Below are positions 44,650 to 55,984 of a stretch of 64,000 nt of DNA, one piece after another (positions within the stretch are counted from its first letter, which is position 1; every line of letters starts with the position of its first letter). The stretch is from Heloderma charlesbogerti (Eukaryota > Chordata > Lepidosauria > Squamata > Helodermatidae). Below the pieces are notes generated by a model. That model did not search any database. It saw only the letters and a list, made by a program, of their open reading frames with translations, and was not told where the DNA came from. The DNA lies in assembly GCA_026122225.1 (NCBI GenBank), contig JANEZZ010000520.1:1860001-1924000 (forward strand), written 5' to 3'. Position numbers and translations under genes: made by a program.

Positions 44650-46507
44650 AGATTGTGAATTTGAATTATATATACAAATTGCAGCAGCATTAAGATAGCT
44701 CCCATGCAGAAGCGACAAATTACACAAACAGCACTTCCATATGAGCACAGTCATGTACACTTCCCAGCCAGTTGTTCTGGGGTTCTTAGAAAATGTGAAC
44801 CGGCCTTCATTGCCCCAATGTATTACTAGCATAACGGTGTTAAACGGGTTTTCAAAGGTGTGATTTGTTCCACTATCAAATAATCTATAGGCTGTTATCA
44901 GATATCACTAATCAAATCCCTTATGAAACTTTTCCTTGGAGGCCACGTTCTAAAGAAGGATCGATACCAAGAGATAAGACCCTCGCTTGGCATGCTCCTC
45001 TTCACTGGTGGGTATTTCAGTCATAGGATAATAATTGTAAAGCACTTGCGTACACTGGAAGTTGTTCTGAAGATGGATGATAGATGCAAATCTGGGCTCA
45101 GCAATCTCATGTTAGCCGCGGTTATCATTTGACAACCAAAGTCAGTACTGAGATAGGAGGGATATATCAGAAGCTCCTAAGAATGTATTCACCTTGGTTT
45201 TATCATATTCCTGTTGGGAGAGATGGTGCAGACAGAAAGAACACATACCAACCTCAGTCTTATTTTCCTATGCCCAAATATATAGTTTTCACAGCCAGAC
45301 CATTGAATAGATACTTTGCATTCATAAACCACGGCCCATAGCTCAGGAACGTCTTGCAGGGAAAGACTTGTCTACCACACAGACAAAAACAAATTGAACT
45401 GCCATTGTTCACTGCCACAACCCCCTATGAATAACGTCACACTTTATTTTTAAGAAATTATTAAAGTAAATAAATATATAAATCATGGTTCCCATTCTGT
45501 TTTCTGTGGTGGACCATAAATTCCCGTGTCACCAGTTGATTTATTTGTCTTCTGCAACCTTGCTCCGACTTACACTCTCTCCATGAGAATCCAGCAACAA
45601 TAAATCTAACACTACTGTAGGGAATTCACATGAATTAAATGCAATGCAACCTTCCATGACTTCTGAAATCCCCCCTCTCAAATTCTTTTTTAAAATGCAG
45701 GGATCAAGACAGAAACTGGCAAGTACAAAAGAAACTTTCTCACACCGTTCTGGTAGATGTGACAATTCCCGAAAGAACAAAGCTGCAAGGGCCTTTCCCA
45801 CTCAGAATGTAATCCAAAAAGCCCTACTTGTCACAGAAACATCACTGAAACAAATGAGTTTATGCAGGAGGACTGTTCTGTGGATTGCATATTCAATCAA
45901 GTTCAATGCTTTGTCATTGCTTAGATAAGAAAAACAAATGTGGAGTGTGATTCAGTTCTGTGTGTTCTGGAGTTTTTACTAGGGCTAGGCCAAATGTTTA
46001 CCAAGGAACATTTTTATGTGAAAAGGGGGCAGGGGGCAAGGCTCCTTCCTTGTAACAGTGATGTCATCACACAGCCAATCAGATTTGACAACATACTATG
46101 TCACTAAGCACAAACAGCATTGCCCTCACTCTGAACTCGCTTTGTTGTTCATTTGCTTCAGTGATGCTGTGTCACAGCTACATCTGATTTGCTGCATGAT
46201 GTCACCATTACTAGGAAAGGGGGCTATTTTGAAAAATGATGCAGAGGCTGCAGCAGACCAGTATTGCATAAAGGCTCACAAGTGAGTACCGCTGCTGCTG
46301 CCTGAATACCAGGTATGGAGAAAGGGGAATATGTATCACCTAAATGTGTCTCGAGTGGTGATGTACCATAATTCTGCAGCCCCTTCCTCATGAAAAAAGG
46401 CAAAGACAGACACAGGAGGAGAAAATTCCAAAGTTTCAGCCCAGTCCTAGCTTTTAACTAATATTTAACAATTCATCCTCCTTTCAGAAAGATTACTAAC
46501 CACGTAA
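44650..46507. other. Region without recognisable gene
   Basis: Unique AT-rich DNA with short open frames only and no motif recognised. A 'tagggctaggccaaatg' word at 45980 could be one end of a decayed hAT-like element, but no partner end was found. Confidence 0.5.
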
Positions 46508-46607
46508 CCGCAGATCTAAAGTGCTGCTTTATTACTAATTTGTCTGTGGTAACCACGTAATGTTACCACAGACAAATTAGTCATTAAGCAGCACTTTAGA
46601 TCTGTGG
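46508..46607. repeat. Near-perfect 46-bp-arm inverted repeat
   Basis: Left arm 46508-46553 and right arm 46562-46607 pair with about four mismatches around an 8-base loop (CACGTAAT). The arms contain 'cagatctaaagtgctgc' and 'actaatttgtctgtggtaac'. Probably a small foldback transposon or the remnant of a longer one. Confidence 0.85.
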
Positions 46608-47169
46608 ATGCCTCAGTGTGAATATGACACAGCAGTTTATGGCAAGGCAATATGGCGTCCTGAGAACCGTAATAAATACTATCCAATCACCCACTCCAAC
46701 AACAAGATAGTCCTCTAAAGTGTATAGATGTTGGGGAGCATATCTAAATATGGGGAGCATTCACACATGAATGTACCTCACTTGGTAACTGCAGCATGCA
46801 GCGATGACTTACATATATAACTGGGCAATCACAGCTACCACATCGCAGACAGAACTTTCATATCACCTCAGATAAACACTTTTCAGCGGAGCAAGTTCAT
46901 GCACAAACCTGCTAGTCATTTGGGCCTGATTCATATATTTCCTGATACCCATGACCATTATGGTGCACAGGGCCAGCGGTGGGCTCAAAGATCAGCAGAA
47001 ATAGCAAGGTATTGCTTCCCACTCTTTGCATGATCACTGCTGCCCTTTTTTTAGGGTTGGCAAAGTCTGAGCCTTTTCTAGAAGTGAGGCAATCCCTTTG
47101 CCCACTGAACTGAGAGATATTTCATGCACACATCGCCCAAGACACACCTTAGGGAATTAATGCAGAAAT

Positions 47170-47232
47170 ACGTCCCACTGAATTCAATGGAATGCATTCA
47201 TGAGTAAGTGCATTTAGGATCGTAGCCTGCCT
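47170..47232. repeat. Short interspersed fragment ('gtcccactgaattcaatgg' type)
   Basis: 'cgtcccactgaattcaatgg' and 'gagtaagtgcatttaggatc' match the short repeat type also at 14135, 33895 and 36270. Confidence 0.45.
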
Positions 47233-47339
47233 CATAATAGCAACTAGCACTGCATTACATAGCAAGCCAAGGCACAGGTGGAATGGATTGTTGGGCTGTG
47301 ATAGTTCCAAACTTCTGAGTTGTGGGAGGGCTATTTGCC

Positions 47340-47593
47340 ATTAAATAGAGGTGTACAAAATTATGCATGGTGTGGGCAGAGTGGATAAGGAGACATTTTT
47401 TTCTCTCTCATAATATTAGAACCCGGGGTCATCCCATGAAGCTGATTGGTGGGAGTTTCAGGACAGATATAAATAAGTACTTCTTCACACAGGGCATAGT
47501 CAAACTATGGTATTCGCTACCACAAAACATAGTGATGGCCACCAGTTTCAATGGCTGTAAAAGTGAATTAGAGAAATTAATGGAGGATAAGAC
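47340..47593 (+). pseudogene. CR1 ORF2 C-terminal remnant
   Basis: The frame reads NIRTRGHPMKLIGGSFRTDI, NKYFFTQGIVKLWYSLPQNI and VMATSFNGCKSELEKLMED, the last part of the CR1 enzyme after the reverse-transcriptase domain. The upstream codons (GVQNYAWCGQSG in one frame, SLSHNI in another) show a frameshift near 47385-47410. The rest of the protein is missing by 5' truncation, so this is a relic. The apparent continuation to 47684 is sequence of the inserted transposon, not CR1. Confidence 0.82.
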
Positions 47594-48378
47594 TAGTGCT
47601 GTGCCGAAAATTTCTCCCACATTTTTTTTAACCATTCTCATTCAATTTGATAGAAATTGCTTTCAAAAAGAAATTCAATACTGAAGAAATTTTGGAGAAA
47701 TTCTCAAGGGTTGGGTTTGGGTTTCTTGGGCTTACCTTACTTAGGAGATGGCAGAGAAACAAGCACAAGTGTCCTGTTCTTCATTGTACAATCTTCTCTC
47801 TGGCAGCCTGTAGCTTCCTCAGCTCCCTACACTTCAACTGAAGCCCAGTGGAAGGCATCATGAGCTAATTCCTCCCTTAGGGCTTCTTCAGATCAGGAAG
47901 TGCAGGCAGCCTGGGAGGCTAGCAGTGATTAGGTAAGCTTGAAAACACCACCAAAAGAAATTCAACATAAATTATAGACTGTCCTGAGAATGAGGCAGAA
48001 CAATGGAAGCCCCTTTCATGGGGGAAGAACACTTTCTGGAAATTGGAGGACAGAATTTGGCAAAGCACTAACTCCACCTCATCCCTGGAGCTTGACACGA
48101 CACTCCCCCCCCCCCAACACACACCTGCATTGTGGTGGATGCAAAATGCAGGCCAGCCTGCCAACACGGTAGATACTGTTGCCGCACAAATAACCCAAAC
48201 ACCCTTTACCAAAAACGAAAGAAGCTGTGCTACAAGCCCTGCCAATGGGGAGCCCTACTGGTGAGAAACTAGTGATAATTCCTCCTTCCCCTGGAGAAAT
48301 TCAGTGAAATTATCTCCCAAATTTTTCTGCCCACAAATAAAGTAGAAAATTTTGAGAGGCTATCTGTGAACAGCTCTA
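47594..48378. mobile_element. hAT-like element inside CR1-E, perfect 8-bp target duplication
   Basis: Ends TAGTGCTGTGC and GAACAGCTCTA (inverted, two mismatches). GATAAGAC flanks both sides (47586-47593 and 48379-48386). It is 785 bp. The sub-terminal parts carry several 'gaaatttc' / 'gaaattat' words in both orientations. No transposase frame is recognised. Confidence 0.88.
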
Positions 48379-48609
48379 GATAAGACTATCAATGGCTACT
48401 AGTCCTGATGGCTATGTGCTACCTCCACTATCAGAGACAGTATTACTATGTACAGCAGTTGCTGGGGATCATGGGTGGGAGGCTGCTGTTGCACTCATGT
48501 CCTGCTTGTGGGTTTTCTGTGGGTAGCTGGTTGGTCACTGTGTGAACAGCATGCTGGCCTAGATGGACCCTTGGTCTGATCCAGCATGGCTCCTCTTATG
48601 TTCTTATGA

Positions 48610-48980
48610 CAGCCAGGAACATAAATCCAAAAACAAACAAACAAAAAGCACCATCAAACAACACATTTGTGGGACTTCCCTCTCATAGGCTTAATATGTC
48701 CCACTGAAATCACAGGAAGCCAGTGAAGTCAGTGAAGCTTCATTGGCTTCCTAAAGAAAGTACTTGAAACAAAAAAAGGTACTTTATTCATCATTCACAC
48801 ATTACAAGGAATATGCTTTTCCCAACATGAGTGATAATGCTTATGAAACCAAACGTAATGTGTTAATCAGCCATTAATTATATACAAATGTTTTAGGATC
48901 AAAGAAATAGGGAAGGGACCAGGGCTGTAGGGGCTTACCATGTAGCTCTAGATAATATGACTGGTAAACCAAACTAAAAG
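48610..48980. other. Region without recognisable gene
   Basis: Unique sequence. One 15-bp stem with a single mismatch at 48714-48752 ('aggaagccagtgaag' pairing with 'cttcattggcttcct'). Confidence 0.5.
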
Positions 48981-48981
48981 C

Positions 48982-49008
48982 TGTGTGTGTGTGTGTGTGT
49001 GTGTGTGT
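48982..49008. repeat. (TG)n microsatellite
   Basis: About thirteen TG units. Confidence 0.95.
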
Positions 49009-49196
49009 TTAGGGTTCAGGATCACAACTGCTCAAGTTTACCACATTGAAATCTATAACTACATGTTCCTCTGTGCCTATATGTTCCCCACAATACTTGG
49101 ACTTGATGGAAGGACATAAGGTTCTAATAAGATAGCAGAAGGCAAGGAAGTCTGCACAAAAGGATAAAATATTTAAGGGCTATGGGAAGAAAAAGT

Positions 49197-49197
<1 letters not shown>

Positions 49198-49227
<30 letters not shown>

Positions 49228-49330
49228 TTTCTACACCGCCCAATAGCCGAAGCTCTCTGGGCGGTTCACAAAAACTAAAACCAAACAACACACAATAAAA
49301 CAATTTAAAATATATAGAACATTAAAACCA
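49198..49330 (-). repeat. Retroposon tail: (TTTA)n plus 'ctacaccgcccaatagc'
   Basis: About eight TTTA units are followed by 'ctacaccgcccaatagccg' and 'ctctgggcggttcacaaa', the minus-strand form of a common squamate retroposon 3' end. A second AT-rich piece continues to about 49330. Confidence 0.6.
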
Positions 49331-49339
49331 CAATGTTGC

Positions 49340-50980
49340 AAACTTATTTACTGATATATTCCAGACATATCCCACTTTTGAATCCAGTGGATTCACGAGG
49401 CAGCTTACAACCAAGTGACATCAATAAAACAATAAGATCAATTAGTGAGGTGGGATGGGGGCAGACAAAGCAAAGAACACTGAGCTGCACCATTATGTTT
49501 TACTGAATAGGATCTTCTCATGCTTCATTCACAAAACCGGCCCACCAGGTACTGAAGTTGGTTCTCTTAACATCTCAAAGTCTACTCCCTTTATACTGGT
49601 GTGTACAACTTCCTGTCAAAGCAGTTATGAAGAACAGCTGGCAACAAAATGTTGAAGGGCATGAAGAATATATCATTTGTCTAGACAGCAAGGCCAAAAA
49701 ATCAGATACCAGAAAAGCAAATTGATTTTATCAACTTATTTTAAATTAAAAACATAAACATATGTACATAGGGAGATGTAGATTGCTTTGCTAAAAAATA
49801 AAACAGGTGGTGGCTCCTTTAAACCTATTTTGAAGCACAGCCCAGAGTCAAGAATATAAATGACCAATGAATCATAAAATAGACCTTCAGCATCATAGTT
49901 TCATCATATTATAATGATGCTTGAAGTCTCATCTGGTTTCCAGCATCTTCTGAGCATGGGAGAAGACTGGGTGCATTATGATGGCATACAGATATAATTT
50001 ATTTTTAAACTATTTTTTATATGCATAAGTCAACAGTTTTAAATTGAGCAGCCCTGCTATTAATACACAATTATTACAGCTATACCAATTCCTTCGTATC
50101 CCAGGTGATGACAGACTCCTACATGTCTGCCAGGAAGAAAAAAGTAGTGCAGAAAGTTGTTTCAGTGGGGTTGTCTCCCTCCTAATCAGCATCCAGACTA
50201 TTTAAAAGGAGATAACTGATGTAAACATGTGTCATTTACGTATCAGTTTAAAGAAATATTCATGCAGCAAGAAAATAATTTAGCTTTAAGATTCAAAACA
50301 AGCAAGCCATCCACTGCTTCAGGCAGCCAAGTATAGCAGACCCACTTGCACGTAGCATAAACGAAGTGAGGCGGCAGAAGAAAGCAAGTCTGTGCCGTTA
50401 AGCTAACAGCACTGAACACATTTAGCCACCAAGAGTCACTGTTGATTCACTCACCAGCATGGCCCTGGCCTGCAGATAAACAGAAAAAGGAATGGGCAAC
50501 CACCCAGTTAGCAAGGTTGATGCTCAGTCTGAAGCATGCACGCCTATGTTGTATCGGGGGGGGGGGGGGCATGCCCATAAAATGAAAAAGGTAACACTCA
50601 AACAGCAGGCACACATTACGGGAGCTCATCCAGATTTAAGAGAGGAAGCCAACCTAGATGTGATTAACAAAAGCGACCATACCTGGATAACAAAGGAACA
50701 CCCGAACTCTAGGCTAGATAGCAGGGGTGCATTTCTATAAGGAAAGGATAGCAAAAGCTCCAACAGCCAATACGCAGTCAGCTAAGTTAATAAGTTTACA
50801 TTCAAGCAAATCTGACACCACATGATTGGACCAGTCAAATCAGTTGATAAGCAACCAGCTGGGAAGCCCTAGTGTTGGGGCTGTGGAGTTAACTACTACA
50901 TCGGATCCCAACTAAGGGAATTTGGGGCCCCAAGTGTTGCTTTTTCTCCACAGCAAGTCTTGGTAAAGTTTATTTTTATC
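49340..50980. other. Region without recognisable gene
   Basis: Unique AT-rich DNA. A retroposon-like word 'tatcccacttttgaatcc' occurs near 49368, and a 13-base G-run lies at 50557-50569. No coding exon recognised. Confidence 0.5.
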
Positions 50981-51039
50981 CCACGTGTGCACAACATATT
51001 GTAAAAGACAAAGAGAAATCACCTGTAGCTTCTTCTATC

Positions 51040-51285
51040 CTAGTCTCATATCCAAGTTCTATTGTTTCCTCTTCGTACTTACTGAGAAACTGGACTACAA
51101 CTTTCTTCTTGCTGGCCTTCCTTCTTGCAACATCTCCTCTCTCTGGTCAGTTCGGAATCAGAAAACGTCTGCTAAACTTGTATTTTCCTCATGGTTGTGA
51201 TTATAACACCCTAGTCCTTAAGTCCGGCCTGCACTGGTTACATGCCATGTTCATCTTTAATTTCCAGCACTGACTTTTAAAGCAC
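51040..51285 (+). pseudogene. L2-like LINE remnant (C-terminal reverse transcriptase)
   Basis: The frame near 51085 reads EKLDYNFLLAGLPSCNISSL, which corresponds to the LDYCNSLLAGLP-type block after the palm in L2-clade LINEs. It is followed by QKTSAKLVFSSWL (compare a QNAAARLxF-type block) and, after a stop, the SGLHWL-type block ('gtccggcctgcactggtta'). It is short, mutated and has no catalytic part. Assignment rests on the order of three weak blocks. Confidence 0.5.
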
Positions 51286-51600
51286 TTGCTGCCTAGGGAA
51301 CCCTGGGAATTTAGGACTTATTTTTGTCTAAAAATGCATAGGATTGTGCCCTTAACCTCTTTGCCCTGAATGTGGGCCAAACTTGACATGACATTAAATG
51401 CAAAAATGCATTTAACATGCAGGTCTTTCAAAATGCAATAGCAGCAGTCCAGGTGGCTGATAATTAACAGAATCTCAGCAAGTGGGAAGTGGAGAATTAA
51501 CCCTTGCTTCCCTGCTGCAGTACTGAGAAAAATCCCTGCTCTGAAACTAGTCTTTGCTGGAACCAATGGGAAATTACTTCCCAACGCAAACATCAGTTTC

Positions 51601-51925
51601 AGAGCTTTTCTACACGAGGCATGTACTGCGTGCTCATCATTCCTTACTCACAGTTGTTTAAGGATTCTTTAGACAATGTCGTGATCCTCCAGTTTCACTT
51701 CTGTTTTTTAAGAGCACTTTCCCAGGTTTTTTTCGAGCAGGGAAAATGGGGTAAAAATTCTGAAAGCGAAAGAAAAGGTATTTCCTACTTCTGCAACTGC
51801 GATATTCCACTATACCACAGCACCACCTAAAAGTGGTAGAAAAGCAAAAGCTCTTTGCGCAGAGCTCAGATCTCAGTTCTGCACTACAACCAAAAGTAGA
51901 TACAGCCTTGCATAGAAAAGCCCTC
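51601..51925 (-). mobile_element. 'GGCTTCTACAC' family, copy 5, reverse orientation
   Basis: Ends 'agagcttttctacacgagg' and 'tgcatagaaaagccct'. The core, read on the minus strand, is 'taggtggtgctgtggtatag'. The left part contains the reversed 'actcacagttgtttaagg' block of the family. About 325 bp, non-coding. Confidence 0.7.
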
Positions 51926-52214
51926 AACAGGGGATCTTTCTCAGCATTGAAGCAGGGAAGGAAAGGGTTAAATTCTCCCTCCCTGCCTGCTGCGATCAGC
52001 CACCATTACCCAAGCTGATGGCTTTTGCCTTTGAAAAACCTGCATGTTAAACGCAAATACACATTTAGCATTAGGTTAGTTTGGCCCTGTATCTCCTCCC
52101 TCATCTCCCTTTATGCCCCTTTTTGCTCTGCACAGTCCACTCAAACCCATCACCCAGCTTCCTCTCCAACTCACCTTCATCCAGTTCCATCCTTGGGACC
52201 TTTCTTTTCTAAAG

Positions 52215-52341
52215 CAGGGGTGGGCAACTTGAGGCCCTCCAGATGTTGTTGAACTGCAACTTCCATCATGCCTCACCATTGGCTATGCTGGCTAGGGCTG
52301 ATGGGAATTACCATGCAACAGCACCTGGAGGCCCACCCGTG
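52215..52341. mobile_element. Short foldback hAT-like element (CAGGGGTGGGC ends)
   Basis: CAGGGGTGGGCAACTTGAGG at the left and 'acctggaggcccacccgtg' at the right, with 'ccattggctatgctggctag' in the middle. Same family as 13916-14017. The target duplication is not clear. Confidence 0.7.
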
Positions 52342-52344
52342 CTA

Positions 52345-53845
52345 GATGGACAAATAGCCCGATCTGGTAAGAAGTAAATTCCTAAGTTGTTAACTGAATG
52401 CTTCTCAATTCCCCCCAGCCCTGCTGTTTCCCACACCATCACAATTCAGTGTGTAAACTTCTCAGGACAGGTATTTTGCTTTTGTTGTTGTTGCTTACAT
52501 TACTCTGTAAATCATCATGTACAGTGATGATGCTATATGAACAACAGCTCCACCTGACTTTTTGGAAATCAAGTCCTGGGGACTTTCCATTGGGTCAGTC
52601 AGATTCCAGTGGGTGAAAGGAATGTTTGGCTGGCTTGAACATCCCAAGCTGCTGCACTGCCTATCGATGGTGTGGTTTTTGTGGTCCCAATACAGCAACA
52701 GACCCTGGGCCATCACTTGTAGGCCCAGGTTCAGATAATTTCCCAGGCTACTCTCAGGTGAGCCATATACCAGTCCCAGAAATTACAATTTCATAGTGGT
52801 TTGGATTTCAGTGTGATTCCAGAGTATGCATGTCTGATTTCAAATGTGATGCAAGAAGCAGCCTTTGCTGCATAATATAACATGTTGTACATTTTTAGAC
52901 TTTGTTAGAATAAAAAACACAATGTTAGCAGCAACTGAAAAAGCTACATTGGCCTACGTTGATACCTAGAAATATCAAGACTCTAAATTAAGGGATGCAG
53001 AGGCACAGATCAGAGGAAAGAGGATTTTCACTCATGTGGCAGACTGTCAGAAGATCTGTGCCAGTCACTAGTGACAAATGGATATCAGAGTTAACAACTG
53101 TAAATAGTCAGACGGCCATCACCCATGACTGAGGCCAGAAGACTTCTTTCTCTGTGTCTTGGTCTATTTCTCTTACTTTTTAGCAATACCATTTTTTCCC
53201 CCTTCCAGCTCTTGATTATTGATCTGAAAGCACCATTCCATCCATCTAGTTGCACAGATGGCCACCACACTACACCGTCCAAGTGCTTCACTTACATTCA
53301 TTAATCTTCACAATATACCTGTTTAAAAAAATGCAAGCACTTTATGGATGGGTAAGAGAGACACTGAGCAATACTTGGCCAGATTTACAAGCCAATGAGG
53401 CCAAAAATAAAAATATCAAATTGACTAAAGCCACCTTAAATACGAATATATCCAGATTAATTGGTTTGTGGAAAATTGCCTCAAGGACATGAAGGAATTA
53501 TGTGTGAGAGAAAGACTGAGGTGCCCATGCAGTATCTTATCCAGAACAGCACGTTCCTATTTTATATTAAAGTACAAGTAAAGTCTGCACTACCTATACA
53601 CCTAATCTCCAGTTGTTTTCAAGCTAAGGGATATGCACTCATGGCAAAAATAAATTGTGCCATACTGCAGGGTTGTGTATACAGGGCAACCCTAAGTAAA
53701 CTTTTCTAGTTAGAGATCACTAGGAACTTCTTGGAGAATGGCAGCCCACTCTGAGCCTTACTCATTAACACTGCAATTTGCCTACAAAAGAAATTTCAAA
53801 GAAAGACTCCAACCTCAAATTAGAACTCATCAGGACATTTCTTCA
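52345..53845. other. Region without recognisable gene
   Basis: Unique sequence with short open frames and no recognised motif. Confidence 0.5.
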
Positions 53846-53849
53846 TTTT

Positions 53850-54290
53850 CTTATTTAAGCTGCTTCTGAACCGCTTGACATCCCAGGATTTCCAAGCAGT
53901 TTACATAAAAACACATATAATACAATATAAAAACCAATATAAAAACCAGGATAAAACAATAAATACCTTAAAAACATTACAACAAAAGCAGTAAAATAGT
54001 GCAGCGTCATGACTGATTACAAGTTAAGGAAACTCTGAATTGAACAAATGCATTTTCAAGGGGCGTTTGAAGCTTGCCACAGTTTCCTCCTCTCAACTCA
54101 CATGTGGGAGAGTGTCCCAGAGTGGGGGTGCCACTACTAAGAAAGCCCACTTACAGGCCGTTACCTGATGGCACACTGCTGGTTGTGGAACAACCAATAT
54201 AGCCTCCTCAGAAGATCTCAGGGATCAATTTCGTGCATACGGGGAAAGGCGGTCAAACAGGTTTTTGATCCTATTCAGTTGGGCATGAGT
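53850..54290 (-). repeat. Decayed interspersed retroposon, minus strand
   Basis: 'ctgcttctgaaccgcttgac' and 'ccaagcagtttacataaaaa' form an AT-rich tail. They are followed by 'gtgggagagtgtcccagagt', 'gggggtgccactactaagaa' and 'tcctcagaagatctcaggg', a word order I recognise from common squamate repeats. The class is not assigned. Confidence 0.4.
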
Positions 54291-54813
54291 AAGAATTATG
54301 GTTTCCTGTCCCACTGTGGGAGTTAATTAGTTCAGCAATGCTAAGACGATTGTGTTACTACCAAATATTGTTGTGAATGGTCACCGTGCTTCTTTTGTAT
54401 ACATTTAAACTTTAGTTGAGTTGTCTCAGACTATACTTCTTTTTTGCATTTCATGGCATTTGACCCACAGTTTACTTCTCCTCCATGAATCTCTTATAAG
54501 CGTATCAGATGTCCACCCTACATACTTTACTGGGTTTAGAACTGGACAAATCACAAGTGTATGCAACAGCAGACCCACGCTATTAGAAGCAGAAGATTGT
54601 GGGCTGCAGCAGTCAGTTCCTGCTTCAGGTTTTGGAAGACCCTTGGGCAAGACACCTCACTAGGCCCCCTTCTTCAGTGAGTCTACCGTCTCACTGCCAT
54701 TGTCACCAGCTGCTATTGCTCCTAAACTTCATTCTCATTATTGCTACTCATTATTACATTATTAGTTACTTGCTTGACACGTAGAGAGCCAGTGAGCGAG
54801 TAGGCAGCAGCAT

Positions 54814-54846
54814 CTGCTGCTGCTGCTGCTCCTCCTCCTCCTCCTC
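54814..54846. repeat. (CTG)n(CTC)n trinucleotide tract
   Basis: About five CTG units followed by about six CTC units. Confidence 0.92.
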
Positions 54847-54982
54847 ACCGTTAATGTCTGGGCCACAGTGAGAGGCAGGTGAACAAGCAGGTTGCAGTGA
54901 CGAAGAAGAGGAGCAACTCCATGGAGCTCTTGACACTGGGCCATTGGCAGGTGCCCAACCGTGCCTACTTTTGGCACCAGCT

Positions 54983-55497
54983 CTCAGGGATGAATCTAAG
55001 TGCCTTGAGATTTCTGACAGCTCTGATTCTGAATCAGAGTTGGAGCATAGAGGCTGGGGGAGGGACCCTCCCTAGTGAGCCAGCTGGGGGAGGGACCCTC
55101 CCAACTGAGCCTAAACCCTGCAAGACAGTCCTCCCAAGACCTTGACTAACAAATGGCCCAGACCGAGTCCCTGCCCTCTCCCTCTACCATGAGAATGCAA
55201 GTTTCTGAGGAGGAAGAGGGGCATGATGTGAGAAACACTTTGCGGCGTGCCTTAGCATCTCTTATGTCACGCCCCTCTTCCTCCTCCTCCTCGGAAATTT
55301 GCGTTCTCATGGTGGAGGGAGGGGGCAGGGACTCCGTCTAGGCCATCTGTTGATCAAGGTCTTCGGAAGACTCTCTTCCACCATTTTGGCTCACTAGGGA
55401 GGGACCCCCCCCAGCCTCTGATCTAGCTGCTCCTGGAACTCGGATTCAGAATCAGCTGTCAAGACATCTCAAGGCACTTAGATTCATCCCTGACACC
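54983..55497. repeat. Large imperfect inverted repeat (about 0.5 kb) with coding-like arms
   Basis: The left arm (about 54983-55240) and right arm (about 55255-55497) are inverted copies. Shared landmarks are 'cagggatgaatctaagtgcc', 'gctgggggagggaccctccc' (left, present twice), 'agaccttgac' / 'agaccttgat', 'gagtccctgccc', 'accatgagaa' and 'tctgaggaggaagaggggc'. Each arm, read inward, has an ATG followed by acidic codons (SEEEEG). It is either two copies of one repeat inserted head to head or a foldback element. The family is unknown. Confidence 0.8.
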
Positions 55498-55499
55498 GG

Positions 55500-55980
55500 C
55501 CCAGGCAGCAATATTTGGTAGAAGAAAGCATAAACTGATTGGGCAGAAGAAAGTGGGGAGGAGCAGAAAAGAATGCAGGAAAGGAATTTCCACTCAGTAA
55601 GGATAAGTTAAATGGATGAACTCCAAAACTGAATTTTAAAGAGAAGGTATGGGAAGAAAATCTGTAACAAAAATTCTAATTAATCTCCAGAAAGGGAGTA
55701 AAAGGTTGTAAGGATATTACCTGATTTGCAATTTACATTTAAAATGATAGGCCAAGCTATTTCTGTTTGGTTTAGTGGGGAAAGTAATCAGGCAGATACA
55801 AATCTGAACCTTTTAGCAAAAAAGCTGATATAAACAGGCAAGCACCTTCTTACATAAAGATGATATAAGTAAAAGGAACAGCATTGAGGATAATTTGCTG
55901 AAATGTTTTGCTCCTTATCTTCCTTCAAATATATACACACTTGATCAGTGCTATCCCACAGACTTGTATTTTGCCACTTC
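55500..55980. other. Region without recognisable gene
   Basis: AT-rich unique DNA; nothing classifiable. Confidence 0.5.
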
Positions 55981-55984
55981 TATT

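Larger units (their letters stand above)
47340..48608 (+). mobile_element. CR1 LINE copy E (TTCTTATG-tailed subfamily), split by a hAT-like element
   Basis: The ORF2 C-terminus and start of the 3' UTR lie at 47340-47593. The rest of the 3' UTR, to 'ctcttatgttcttatga', lies at 48387-48608. The middle is a 785-bp insertion with its own target duplication. 5'-truncated. Confidence 0.9.

Noticed and set aside
46508..46607. MicroRNA precursor
   Set aside because: Arms are longer and more perfectly paired than usual, and small foldback transposons are abundant in the window; no independent support.
47593..47684. Continuation of CR1 ORF2 past 47593
   Set aside because: The open frame continues only by chance into the inserted hAT-like element, which starts at 47594 after the GATAAGAC duplication.
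55153..55341. A small acidic protein gene (SEEEEG-containing frame)
   Set aside because: The frame crosses the centre of the inverted repeat, so it reads one arm and then its reverse complement; not a real gene structure.
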